The notes below the pieces were generated by a model. The model had not been told where the DNA came from, searched no databases, and saw nothing but the letters and a program-made list of their open reading frames with translations. DNA of 35,355 nt from Acidimicrobiaceae bacterium (GTDB lineage Bacteria; Actinomycetota; Acidimicrobiia; Acidimicrobiales; UBA8592), in assembly GCA_002712325.1 (NCBI GenBank), contig PATH01000027.1:13268-48622 (forward strand). The letters are read 5' to 3'. Positions 16,819-27,092 of this stretch are shown here, piece by piece. The stretch's first letter is position 1; the number at the start of each line of letters is the position of its first letter. The position numbers were made by a program, and so were the translations under genes.

Positions 16819-19800
16819 CTTCCATCCACTTTCACTTCAGACATAGTTCGAGCAAGCGCTATAAAAGCAATCGACCAGAGTATAACTTGAAGAGCAACTG
16901 CAGTCTTTTGAGAATTGCTCGTGTTATATCTTAGCTCTACTGTCCCCTTGCTTTTTGGCGAAAATCCTGTTGCCCAATCAAGAGCGATTTCTGGTTCAAC
17001 AGTAGCATTGTTAACTTCGAGTTCCCATTGCTTTGAGAAGGGGAACGCTAAATATATTTCTTGATTGATCTCAATGACGCCCTGATATTTCTTCATGTCG
17101 TCCCCAACTGGTTGTAGGGCATCAAGGAACGGGCTCTCGGAGGTTGAGGCATAGTTTGATAGTGCACGTTTTACGGTGCTTCCCTCATCCGCTATAACTC
17201 CAAAGCCTACAGAAGATAAATTCTGGTAGCGGGTAATGCCGGGAGCAACGTCTATCTTTAATAGATCTAATTGACGGGATAGGGAAAGTTTGAATCTCTC
17301 CTCTATCTGGAAACTCCGACTGGTGGATGGAAGAGGCACTAAGCGTTCGAGAAGGATAATATCAGTAATCCCAAATTGCGATAACAGAATCCCGAGATTT
17401 GACGTTCCATTATTTCTAGCAAGGTCCAAAGACTCCTTCAACAAATCGTCAATATTGCTCTTGGGAGGTTGCCAACGATTTTCAAAGGAAGATGCCAAAT
17501 CACCAGTCACGATGATCGAGAGGTCATCGGTAAATTTCTCGCCTGACTCAGGAAGTAAATCACTGTTACTAATCCATAAGACTTTACTATTAGCGTCTTC
17601 ATCGTAGGAAAGGACATCATTTAATTCATCGTCTGGCATTCCCCAATCCCCAGAGAATGTTAAACCGAGAAATGGCAAAATCGTCATAGTAATTGCCACG
17701 ATTGCGGTCAACGGAACCATTTGCCTCCAACCAAACTTGAATGTTTGAAGATCTCGTTGAAGCGCTCCGGCGCCCATCGCACCTGCAATAGCAAGCCCCA
17801 GTACTCCTGGTATCAATAGAATTTCTGCTTGAGGAAACGAAACCGGAACGTATTCCATCTCCTCAACCCACACCATACCTATCCCAGCCAAATAGAAGGT
17901 CCAACCACGCACTGCCCACCCCCATCTCTCTCCCTTAGCGATAAGAAGAGGGACAGCGGCAACAGCTGGAAACCCCCAACCTAAAATGGAATTTCCAGCT
18001 AGGTCAGGGTTTAAAGTCAGAGCTTTCAGGACAGTAATTGTTTCCGTATTTGGAGTCCTGTTATCCAAAATAGCTTCTAACGATGGATTATAGATAAATG
18101 CATCAAGTAGCCACGGAAGATTCAATGCCAGAGCAAAAAGGCAACTTACCATAGTCACTATGACAAGACGAAGAGCCTTTATAGCTGTTCCAGCGACCAG
18201 CGAGCCTACAAGAACTAATAATGAAACGGCGATCATAGACAAGACCGATACCGGAGAGAGAGAAACAACAACGCCTACGAAGATGCCTAAAGTCAAAACC
18301 TCTCTAAAAAAGTCTGAAGCGATAACATTGGGTCCGATTTCGCCGCCAGACTTCCCCAGAGGAGAAGACTTTCCTGCGCGGCTAATCAGTGTGAGGACCC
18401 AGGGTAAAGAACCATATAGGATAAGCGCATCCCAATTCCCTACACTTAGCGCATAGTACGAAACGGGGCTCACTAGGTATATAGTCGCTCCGGCGACTTT
18501 TATGTATGGCGAGCCAAATGGCTTTAGGAAGAACCAGATACCCAATACCCCGATCGGGATCATCCCAAGAGTAAGGACTGTTCTCAATAAACCCATGAAG
18601 CCGAAGAATATGATTCCTAGAAAACCAATTAAGCTCATAGCATTCGGCATCGCTCCCTCGTATCCAAGTCCAGTTACCCAGTAACCAGAAGCCCAGAGGT
18701 CAAATATTTCTGTTGGCCCCTTATCAAATAAAACCAACTCACCAATTGCAGGCACTTTTCGAGTAAGTAAATGCCTACTGCCAAAGACGAACAAGATTAT
18801 AGAAATAAAGGAAAAGGCTACAGAAACTTTGGATGGGCCATTCCGAAGATCGTTAATCCAAATGCGTAGCCGACCACTTGACTCTAGTTTGGCATTTTCA
18901 TAGGTATTGAGAGATGAAAAGGCTCTTTGGAAAGGTAATGAATTTATTTTGAGAGACGCAAGTTCTGAGTCCGTTACACGTCTTAATTCATTAATTTTTT
19001 TTCGCTTTTGAAGCAAGGATTTTAAGTTAAGAAGATTCCACGACCAGGAATCACAAAGTATTCCTAGATTGGAAAGACGACCTCGAACCAGTCCTAAAAT
19101 TCCTTTTGTTATTGAGACTAAAAGATTTAGAAGCAGCACAGGGAGAACTTTGACTTTTCCGTAGTTACTGAGAATTGCCCTAAGCCGATGTCGTTCAATC
19201 AACCTGTTCCTGCTCGGATTCGCTTGGTATTCTCCACTTTCAGCTCTGTGGCGGGCTACTGCTCCAGGCACTACCATGACTTTCCCACCTGCAATTTGAG
19301 CTCTCCAGCAGAAATCAAGATCTTCTCCAAACATACCCATTGCCTCATCAAAGCCGTCAAGAGCTTTAAAGAGGTCCGCCCGAACCAAAAGTGCGGTATT
19401 AGATACAGCAAATACCTGTTCAACTGAATCAAATTGTTCTTGATCAATTTCCCCTGCCTCAACTCTCTGCACAGGCACGGCGAATCTGTTCATGCCCTTC
19501 CCAACATCCAAGAGCTCGTTGGGACGATCCCAATTCACTACTTTGGGACCCACTACTGCAGCATTTGAACGGTATGACTCTTCAACCAGTAGTCGCAAGG
19601 CATCAGGAGCTAAAGCTACGTCGTGGTGACAAAATAAATAGAATGCTGGCTCATCTGAACTATTCATCACCTCATTAAAATTGGCTCCAAGTCCTGCTTC
19701 AGGGTCTACTTGGAGTATGTCGGCATCAGGAAAGTATTGACTGACTATTGGTTCCGCCCATTCCGTTTGCCCTGTCACAAGAACGATAAGTTGCTTATCT

Positions 19801-19943
19801 AAATAATTCAGGTTCGCGAAAGAAGCTACTGATTCTTTAAACCATTCATTTTCCTTATGCGCTACTACGACAATTCGGACAGGGGGAAACGCAAAAACCT
19901 CCTCATTAAGCTCTATTTCGTCACTTTTACGCAAATCTTCCAC
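16815..19943 (-). CDS. Large polytopic GT2 glycosyltransferase
   Basis: This 1042-aa protein begins with a GT2 (GT-A fold) catalytic domain over about 250 residues. IVVVAHKENEWFKESV is the nucleotide-sugar entry, CHHDVAL stands in the DxD position, and FGEDLDFCWRAQIAG is the acceptor-side ED motif. A long multi-spanning membrane region follows, to about residue 760, then an extracytoplasmic domain and a last membrane helix near the C-terminus. Such fusions in actinobacteria are thought to build or export cell-envelope glycans; the sugar is unknown. The start is a GTG with TATTCT 8 nt upstream and no ribosome site. It is translationally coupled to the DUF5719 gene and divergent from the rmd-gmd operon. 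Confidence 0.88.
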   Translation of the reverse strand: MEDLRKSDEIELNEEVFAFPPVRIVVVAHKENEWFKESVASFANLNYLDKQLIVLVTGQTEWAEPIVSQYFPDADILQVDPEAGLGANFNEVMNSSDEPAFYLFCHHDVALAPDALRLLVEESYRSNAAVVGPKVVNWDRPNELLDVGKGMNRFAVPVQRVEAGEIDQEQFDSVEQVFAVSNTALLVRADLFKALDGFDEAMGMFGEDLDFCWRAQIAGGKVMVVPGAVARHRAESGEYQANPSRNRLIERHRLRAILSNYGKVKVLPVLLLNLLVSITKGILGLVRGRLSNLGILCDSWSWNLLNLKSLLQKRKKINELRRVTDSELASLKINSLPFQRAFSSLNTYENAKLESSGRLRIWINDLRNGPSKVSVAFSFISIILFVFGSRHLLTRKVPAIGELVLFDKGPTEIFDLWASGYWVTGLGYEGAMPNAMSLIGFLGIIFFGFMGLLRTVLTLGMIPIGVLGIWFFLKPFGSPYIKVAGATIYLVSPVSYYALSVGNWDALILYGSLPWVLTLISRAGKSSPLGKSGGEIGPNVIASDFFREVLTLGIFVGVVVSLSPVSVLSMIAVSLLVLVGSLVAGTAIKALRLVIVTMVSCLFALALNLPWLLDAFIYNPSLEAILDNRTPNTETITVLKALTLNPDLAGNSILGWGFPAVAAVPLLIAKGERWGWAVRGWTFYLAGIGMVWVEEMEYVPVSFPQAEILLIPGVLGLAIAGAMGAGALQRDLQTFKFGWRQMVPLTAIVAITMTILPFLGLTFSGDWGMPDDELNDVLSYDEDANSKVLWISNSDLLPESGEKFTDDLSIIVTGDLASSFENRWQPPKSNIDDLLKESLDLARNNGTSNLGILLSQFGITDIILLERLVPLPSTSRSFQIEERFKLSLSRQLDLLKIDVAPGITRYQNLSSVGFGVIADEGSTVKRALSNYASTSESPFLDALQPVGDDMKKYQGVIEINQEIYLAFPFSKQWELEVNNATVEPEIALDWATGFSPKSKGTVELRYNTSNSQKTAVALQVILWSIAFIALARTMSEVKVDGR

Positions 19944-19951
19944 TGTGGCGA

Positions 19952-19957
19952 AGAATA
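19952..19957 (-). promoter_or_regulatory. Putative -10 element (TATTCT) of the large GT2 gene
   Basis: The hexamer ends 8 nt before the GTG at 19943, slightly long for a strictly leaderless start, with no ribosome site in between. Confidence 0.3.
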
Positions 19958-20055
19958 ATCCCGAATTCCCTATTTCTCATGTACCCCAATAAGTATCTGC
20001 AAGATAAATAACTCACCTTTAGAACTCTTCGATAGTGACCCCTTCATCGCAGCAG

Positions 20056-20061
20056 TACAAT
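20056..20061 (+). promoter_or_regulatory. Possible -10 element (TACAAT) of the rmd-gmd-cofD-cofE operon
   Basis: TACAAT lies 24 nt before the ATG, with a GTGACC 15 nt upstream of it as a poor -35 candidate. A ribosome site AAGGGA precedes the ATG at 20086, so this operon would have an ordinary short leader. Confidence 0.25.
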
Positions 20062-20085
20062 TAATAGTAATTAGTAAGGGAAATA

Positions 20086-20994
20086 ATGAAAGCTCTAATA
20101 ACTGGATCTGGGGGATTTGTTGGTCAACATTTAGCCGAGCATCTTTCTGACCAGGGAGATCAGGTTATCTGTTCTGATCTTTCCCTTGGGGGGCCAGACT
20201 TGTTGGACCCCGCTGGCATGGCCGATCTAATTTCAGAAATTCAACCTGAGTTTGTTTATCACCTTGCTGGACAAGCAGATGTCAAAGCCTCTTGGGAAGA
20301 TCCACTTAAAACTTTTCGTGTTAACGCTGAAGGCACCCTGAACTTACTTCGTGCATGCCAAATATCTAGTGTAAAGAAGGTACTTTGTGTATCAAGCGCA
20401 GAGGTTTATGGCTCGGTTAAAGAGTCTGAGTTGCCGATAACTGAAGAGCACGCAATTACCCCATTAAACCCTTACGCGACAAGTAAAGCCGCTGCAGAGT
20501 TACTATGCCAGCAAATGAATTCGCGCAATTTAGAAATCATGATGGCAAGATCATTTAATCACTTTGGACCTGGGCAAAAGGAAAATTATGTTGTCGCCGC
20601 ATTAGCCAAACGCATGCTTTTAGCTCGACAAATCGGACATTCAGAGATCACAGTTGGAAATCTTGCAGCGATACGAGACTTCACAGATGTTCGAGATGTT
20701 GTAAGAGCTTATAGATTAATTCTCACTAAGGGCGAAGGAGGTAATGTCTATAATGTATGCTCTGGAACTGGTAGAAAGATTTTAGATTTAGCCACTGCGC
20801 TTTTAAGTCGAATTGATTTTGAACTCGAACTCAAAATAGACCCTAAGCTCCATAGGCCGTCTGATACACCTGTATTAGTCGGAGACTACTCAAAGCTTCA
20901 TAAGCAAACTAGCTGGGAACCCCATATAGAATTTGAGCAAACCATTGAAGACACAATCAAGTCAACAAAAGCTCTAATAACTGAGGAAAGATAA
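20086..20994 (+). CDS. rmd: GDP-6-deoxy-D-mannose reductase-like (NAD-dependent epimerase/dehydratase)
   Basis: This is an extended short-chain dehydrogenase of 302 aa. TGSGGFVGQHLAEHL is the Rossmann nucleotide loop, YHLAGQADVKASWEDP is the substrate-side segment, and SSAEVYG with NPYATSKAAAE supplies the Ser-Tyr-Lys catalytic set. The C-terminal HRPSDTPVLVGDYSKL matches GDP-4-keto-6-deoxy-mannose reductases (RMD) better than GDP-fucose synthases. With gmd directly downstream, the predicted product is GDP-D-rhamnose. A ribosome site AAGGGA stands 4 nt before the ATG. Other NDP-sugar epimerases cannot be excluded without alignment. Confidence 0.82.
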   Translation: MKALITGSGGFVGQHLAEHLSDQGDQVICSDLSLGGPDLLDPAGMADLISEIQPEFVYHLAGQADVKASWEDPLKTFRVNAEGTLNLLRACQISSVKKVLCVSSAEVYGSVKESELPITEEHAITPLNPYATSKAAAELLCQQMNSRNLEIMMARSFNHFGPGQKENYVVAALAKRMLLARQIGHSEITVGNLAAIRDFTDVRDVVRAYRLILTKGEGGNVYNVCSGTGRKILDLATALLSRIDFELELKIDPKLHRPSDTPVLVGDYSKLHKQTSWEPHIEFEQTIEDTIKSTKALITEER

Positions 20995-22928
<1,934 letters not shown>

Positions 22929-22929
22929 A

Positions 22930-23628
22930 ATGACAAAATTAGAGATAATTCCACTTGAAGGTATTCCCGAGATATCACCCGGAGATGACCTAGTTGAAAT
23001 AATCGGGAAGATAGATGCTATTCAGTCTGGAGACATTCTCGTCGTCACTCAAAAAATCATCTCCAAGGCTGAAAATCAGATGGTAAAGATTGACCCCGAC
23101 GATCCTTTAAGCCATAAACCATTAGTTGAGAAAGAGTCTGTAAGAATTCTTAGGCGCCGAGGTGACTTGATAATTAGCCAAACTAAACACGGATTTGTAT
23201 GTGCAAACGCGGGGATTGATTTATCGAATGTGGAACGTGGTCAAGCGGCTCTTCTTCCCGATGATAGTGACCGCTCAGCGAGAAGGTTGCGGGATGGCTT
23301 GGCGGGCAGGTTTAAGCTAGATGTCGGAATAATTATTTCTGATACTTTTGGTAGACCTTGGAGAAGAGGCTTAACTGATGTAGCTATAGGTAGTGCTGGT
23401 GTTCTGCCAATTCTTGATTTGCGTGGAAGCCCTGATGCGTTCGGCAGAGAAATGCAAGTAACTGAGGTAGCTTTGGTAGATGAATTAGCATCAGCGGCTG
23501 AACTTGTTATGGGGAAATCTTCAGGAATTCCTATTGCTATAATTCGAGGCGCTGACGAAAGTTGGTTTGGTATTGGATCTGTTCAAGATCAAATTGTGAG
23601 AGACCCTCAGGACGACCTTTTTAGATAA
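22930..23628 (+). CDS. cofE: Coenzyme F420-0:L-glutamate ligase CofE (monofunctional)
   Basis: CofE adds glutamate residues to F420-0 with GTP. The sequence shows VTQKIISKAENQ, LVEKESVRILRRRGDLII, THGF-like KHGFVCANAGID, the LLPDDSD loop, and SDTFGRPWRRGLTDVAIG, all conserved in this family. At 232 aa it contains only the ligase domain. Mycobacterial FbiB carries an added C-terminal nitroreductase-type domain that reduces dehydro-F420-0, which is missing here. It is the last gene of the rmd-gmd-cofD-cofE operon and ends 3 nt before the convergent nucleotidyltransferase stop. Confidence 0.95.
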   Translation: MTKLEIIPLEGIPEISPGDDLVEIIGKIDAIQSGDILVVTQKIISKAENQMVKIDPDDPLSHKPLVEKESVRILRRRGDLIISQTKHGFVCANAGIDLSNVERGQAALLPDDSDRSARRLRDGLAGRFKLDVGIIISDTFGRPWRRGLTDVAIGSAGVLPILDLRGSPDAFGREMQVTEVALVDELASAAELVMGKSSGIPIAIIRGADESWFGIGSVQDQIVRDPQDDLFR

Positions 23629-23631
23629 CGC

Positions 23632-24072
23632 CTACCCCTTCGCTTCTATCCCTAACTCCTGATTTATCCTGCTACTGGAATCCTTCTTGTCGGTTCCACC
23701 AAAATTAAAAATGGTCTCTATCCCATACTTCTTACAGATACCTACTTCAGGAATATCTTCCAAAGAATTTCGGTCACCGCCGTTGCCAAAGATCAGTTTG
23801 GAATCTTCGTTAGATTCAGCTATCAATGCAAGTGTTTTGCTCACTGACCGATCATTGTCAATGGAGATGATTGCCTCATCCACCACAGATAAAGCATTAA
23901 CGATGCGGATTCGATCTTCTTGGTCCATGATTAACTTACCTTTTTTCAAAATCTGCTGATCATTGTTATTAACGATCACAATTAGTCGGTCACCTGCGGA
24001 TGCTGCCTCCTCTAAATAATCCAAATGCCCGCTATGTAAGGGGCTGAAATAACCGCTGACGATCACGAGCAC
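23632..24072 (-). CDS. HxGH-superfamily adenylyl/cytidylyltransferase-like protein
   Basis: This is a Rossmann-like nucleotidyltransferase with VSGYFSPLHSGHLDYLEEA, in which HSGH is the nucleotide-binding HxGH motif. NNNDQQILKKG, DRIRIVNALSVVDE and FGNGGDRNSLEDIPE follow, as in the glycerol-3-phosphate cytidylyltransferase / heptose-phosphate adenylyltransferase (HldE C-domain) group. The SSSR near the C-terminus replaces the ISSTxx switch motif. The track start (24162) is a TTG that would overlap the next gene by 62 nt. I prefer the GTG at 24072, which begins right at the first strand and follows GGGAGAAGG, giving 146 aa. The substrate is unknown, and it is not CofC. Confidence 0.82.
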   Translation of the reverse strand: MLVIVSGYFSPLHSGHLDYLEEAASAGDRLIVIVNNNDQQILKKGKLIMDQEDRIRIVNALSVVDEAIISIDNDRSVSKTLALIAESNEDSKLIFGNGGDRNSLEDIPEVGICKKYGIETIFNFGGTDKKDSSSRINQELGIEAKG

Positions 24073-24100
24073 AGGACCTGAGTCTGCCCTTCTCCCGCTA

Positions 24101-24814
24101 TCAGTCAAGTTCCACCCCAAAGTCCTGAGGACCTGGGACATTGGTCGTATTGGGAGGGTCAATTCCAGGACCGCTTCTGCCTCCTAATACGCCTTCCAAA
24201 TTATCAATTGTAGTAGGTAGCGGGACATCCGCTCCGAGTGGAGCTCTGGCTATGGTATAGGCTTCCCTATCGTTGAGGAAACGGACGCCCTCAAGGTTCT
24301 CAGTAAAAATATTTGTAGGCTCCCCACCGACAAAAGCATCTTCCCAGCGGATGACTTGCATGATGGCTTCCTCACCATTGCATGTAGCTCCAGATTCTAG
24401 AGTTGCGCCTCCAGGTAGCTCTAGGCCGCTATTTGAAAGAGAAGCCCCCATGGCGTTTAGGAACACGCCTAATTTCGCTTCTTTGCCTGTTACAGACGAG
24501 GTAAACGGATGAATGTGTATCAGTCCGTCTTGGTGCGAATGTATTCCTTCTGGGTCAAACTCGCTTTGGAACGGCGTTAGGAATGATTCGGTTACACAAT
24601 CCCAGACTCCGTATGCTGCGTGCCAATGATCCTGAAGCGTCGGTGATGCCTCAGCATCTCGTGTTGCTCTAGCGAATACCACGAGGGCTAAACCTAATAC
24701 AACTACCAAGGCAACTGCTGCTGGATAACCAAGCTGTCTCCTCTCAGTTGGCCCACTGGACGATACAGCCTTTTCCGCTCTTGCAATTTTCTTTGCTGTT
24801 GAAGCCTTTCCCAT
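24101..24814 (-). CDS. Membrane-anchored His-rich protein of unknown function
   Basis: I do not recognise a named family. The 237-aa protein has a Lys/Ala-rich cytoplasmic start (MGKASTAKKIARAEK), one membrane helix at about residues 29-45, and an extracytoplasmic domain. That domain opens with DHWHAAYGVWDC and contains GIHSHQDGLIHIHPF. Together these place seven histidines and several acids within about 50 residues, which suggests a metal site. Two cysteines (in VWDC and GATC) could form a disulfide. The C-terminus is Pro/Gly-rich and ordered around PNTTNVPGPQ. It lies between an LCP ligase and a nucleotidyltransferase, so an envelope role is possible. TACCGT 8 nt before the ATG suggests its own start signal. 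Confidence 0.85.
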   Translation of the reverse strand: MGKASTAKKIARAEKAVSSSGPTERRQLGYPAAVALVVVLGLALVVFARATRDAEASPTLQDHWHAAYGVWDCVTESFLTPFQSEFDPEGIHSHQDGLIHIHPFTSSVTGKEAKLGVFLNAMGASLSNSGLELPGGATLESGATCNGEEAIMQVIRWEDAFVGGEPTNIFTENLEGVRFLNDREAYTIARAPLGADVPLPTTIDNLEGVLGGRSGPGIDPPNTTNVPGPQDFGVELD

Positions 24815-24822
24815 GCCTTCAT

Positions 24823-24828
24823 ACGGTA
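24823..24828 (-). promoter_or_regulatory. Putative -10 element (TACCGT) of the His-rich membrane protein gene
   Basis: The hexamer ends 8 nt before the ATG at 24814 in the 108-nt gap below the LCP gene. GAAGG abuts the ATG too closely to be an efficient ribosome site. Confidence 0.3.
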
Positions 24829-24922
24829 GTGGTTACAGAGACACTTTTGGCGCAAGTTTTAAGGTTCTTTCAAAAAAAAATACCAAAGCAGCAAAGCATT
24901 AGATAATTTGAAGGGTTTTAAC

Positions 24923-26197
24923 CTAGCAACCTCGGATTTTTCCTGCTTTTTCAAGAATCTCCGCTCTCTTTTCTTCATTCGTTAACTCTGCTTGCATCTT
25001 TTGAGAACCACTTACTACTGGGCTAAATGAGGGGTTTCGAGAATTTGCTGGTGCCTCAAAGGAAGTTAGAGAAAATACCTCTGAAGTCCCAAGAGACAGT
25101 TCTGACGTGCCAGATTCTAGAGTTAAGCCTTCTGAAGCCTGCGCTCTCAAACCTCGAAATACATCAAGAATAGGTTCAGCCTCTGCTTTAATAATGCGCT
25201 GTATTGACAGTTCGTTTGCGAAATCATAAACGGTAGGCAGAAGATACTTTTCCAAGTCATTCGGACGAAAATTCCGGAACTGTTGAGCTAAGTTAATTGC
25301 TTTTTGAGGGGTCAATCTGTCATCGAGATTGACGAATCCGCCGCCAAGAACCTCTTGAATAATTTCTGTGATTTTAAGTGGGTTACGAAAACCAGAGTCA
25401 AAAGCTTGCTGGAGTGCAAGTATCAGGAAATCTTGCTGACGTTCTTGACGGCCGAAATCTCCTGTACCGTCAACCCTTACCCAGGCATTAGATGAAGGTC
25501 CGTACCAGCCGTCAAAGTTCTCTACATACGCCTGCAACTCTCTCGTCCTCACCAAACCAAGTGCTTGAAGTGGCGTTAAAGTAACACAACCTGATTCTGG
25601 AATATCTAATTGAGCTTTTCTGTCTCTTAGCGGGTATTCAAGATAAACGTCTAGCCCTCCGATAGTTTCAAATAACCGCATGAATCCGTTGAAATCCACC
25701 TCTACTACATGGTGGATTGGGATCTCTAGCACATCGCGTATCGTTTGGACTAAAGTCGGCTTGTCCGTGAAGTAAACAATGCTATTAATCTTTTGCCACG
25801 AATCTCTATACCCCGAAATAGGAACATACAGGTCACGAGGTAGGGATAGTGCTGATGCTTTTGTATCTCCGCTTGGGTCAAGCCTAAGAACGATTAAGGT
25901 GTCGGTCAGCAACTGCTTAGATGATCTTCCTGAAACTCTCCTGAGATAATCCCCCTCTGGTAAATTTGCAATGGAATCAGATCCGATTAATAAGAAATTT
26001 AGAGGGTCGCTGCTCGATTCTGACTCGGCGCTAAGAGTGGTTCCATATGCAGTGCGAGGAATCTTACCAACAGTTTCCGATGTGTAGGCTAGGAGAATTG
26101 CGGCGATCGTAGAGGAACAAAAGATAAGAAAGGTCAGTAATAAGAAAAAGCGTTGAAACCATGTTCTTTTTCGCCTTGGTCTTCTTCCAATAGACAT
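24923..26197 (-). CDS. LCP-family (LytR-CpsA-Psr) cell wall glycopolymer ligase
   Basis: LCP proteins transfer lipid-linked glycopolymers onto peptidoglycan outside the membrane. A basic N-terminus (RRPRRKRTW) precedes one membrane helix at about residues 15-36. The LCP domain then shows FLLIGSDS, DTLIVLRLDPSGD, ALSLPRDLYVPISGY, KINSIVYF, IHHVVEVDFNGFMRLFETIGGLDVY and GDFGRQERQQDFL, with the conserved Arg and Asp residues that bind polyprenyl pyrophosphate. At 424 aa it has an extra Ser-rich tail of about 80 residues. TAGCTT lies 6 nt before the ATG, a leaderless pattern. It is probably the ligase for the polysaccharide made by the nearby GT and Gmd genes, which is inference from proximity. 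Confidence 0.93.
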   Translation of the reverse strand: MSIGRRPRRKRTWFQRFFLLLTFLIFCSSTIAAILLAYTSETVGKIPRTAYGTTLSAESESSSDPLNFLLIGSDSIANLPEGDYLRRVSGRSSKQLLTDTLIVLRLDPSGDTKASALSLPRDLYVPISGYRDSWQKINSIVYFTDKPTLVQTIRDVLEIPIHHVVEVDFNGFMRLFETIGGLDVYLEYPLRDRKAQLDIPESGCVTLTPLQALGLVRTRELQAYVENFDGWYGPSSNAWVRVDGTGDFGRQERQQDFLILALQQAFDSGFRNPLKITEIIQEVLGGGFVNLDDRLTPQKAINLAQQFRNFRPNDLEKYLLPTVYDFANELSIQRIIKAEAEPILDVFRGLRAQASEGLTLESGTSELSLGTSEVFSLTSFEAPANSRNPSFSPVVSGSQKMQAELTNEEKRAEILEKAGKIRGC

Positions 26198-26203
26198 AGC
26201 TTC

Positions 26204-26209
26204 AAGCTA
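26204..26209 (-). promoter_or_regulatory. Putative -10 element (TAGCTT) of the LCP gene
   Basis: The hexamer ends 6 nt before the ATG at 26197; no convincing ribosome site lies between. Confidence 0.4.
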
Positions 26210-26251
26210 CCCTATGAATTTTTAGATAAAGATTCTTGTGTTGATGAATTT

Positions 26252-27058
26252 TCATCGTAAATGGATTATCTCACCGACTGAGATCTCCCTCTCAACTCCA
26301 TTTTCAACCTTAACAATCAGGGACCCAGTTTGAGTTATGCGCTCTGCAAAACCCTCGAATCTCTCGTCCCCGATTTCTACCCTTACATCAGTGCCAAGAG
26401 TATGAGAATATTTTTCATACTCAACTAAAAGAGACTCTTTATCCAGATCAGTTAAAATAACTTCTCTGAGGATACCTTCGGCAAGGTCTATGACATCCGG
26501 CGGTTTTCCAATTTCAGACAATGCGGATACGCTGTCATCCGGCAAAAGCCCCCTTAGGTTTGCTAGTGAAATATTGAGCCCTAATCCAACTACCACAGTT
26601 GCACTTGTGCCCTTTATAGTTGACTGAGCAAGGATTCCCGCCAACTTGTGAGGCTCCCCATGATGCAGGGTTATAAGATCATTTGGCCATTTGATTTTTA
26701 TTTGTGAAAACCCGAGTTGTTCAAGGGCCCTGACGGCTGAGATAGATAACTTCATGCTGTAAAGGCTTAATAGATCTGAAGTTGTATCTACTTCAAACAG
26801 CACAGACATCAATAGCGCTGACCTTTTCTCCGATATCCATTGCCTTTCTTTCCGCCCTTTACCGGCAGTTTGGTGATCAGCAATAGCTACTGAAAGGTGA
26901 TTTTTCCCAGTTTGAGCCTTACGCATCAAATCTTGATTGGTTGACCCAGTCGTTGATTTCCAGGTAATTTCCCCGAAATTATAGGCTTTAAGCCTTCTTT
27001 GGAGAATTTTAGCTTTCCTCCAAGCAGAAAAAATTTCAATGAGTTTTAAGATTGACAC
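26252..27058 (-). CDS. birA: Biotin--protein ligase
   Basis: BirA activates biotin with ATP and attaches it to the lysine of the BCCP domain of biotin carboxylases. STNQDLM is the opening motif of the catalytic domain, GKGRKERQWIS the biotinyl-AMP loop (usually GRGRxGRxW), IKWPNDLI the ATP-binding motif and KLAGILAQS the biotin contact. A short C-terminal SH3-like domain follows. There is no N-terminal helix-turn-helix, so it cannot be an E. coli-type repressor. It starts at a GTG with GGAG 9 nt upstream. Divergent from the biotin carboxylase gene, its presumed substrate, across 34 nt. Confidence 0.95.
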   Translation of the reverse strand: MSILKLIEIFSAWRKAKILQRRLKAYNFGEITWKSTTGSTNQDLMRKAQTGKNHLSVAIADHQTAGKGRKERQWISEKRSALLMSVLFEVDTTSDLLSLYSMKLSISAVRALEQLGFSQIKIKWPNDLITLHHGEPHKLAGILAQSTIKGTSATVVVGLGLNISLANLRGLLPDDSVSALSEIGKPPDVIDLAEGILREVILTDLDKESLLVEYEKYSHTLGTDVRVEIGDERFEGFAERITQTGSLIVKVENGVEREISVGEIIHLR

Positions 27059-27079
27059 TTACTTTTGCTCCAAATTCTG

Positions 27080-27085
27080 TAACGT
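27080..27085 (+). promoter_or_regulatory. Putative -10 element (TAACGT) of the biotin carboxylase gene
   Basis: The hexamer ends 7 nt before the GTG at 27093. No ribosome site is present, and the distance fits a leaderless message starting at the GTG. Confidence 0.4.
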
Positions 27086-27092
27086 TATAGCC

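Noticed and set aside
24872-24880. Run of nine A (T on the minus strand) between the LCP and His-rich genes, as a terminator
   Set aside because: No stable stem precedes the T-run on the minus strand, so it fails as an intrinsic terminator.
27039-27092. N-terminal extension of the biotin carboxylase ORF
   Set aside because: These 18 residues overlap birA on the other strand and precede the family's conserved start; the GTG at 27093 is preferred.
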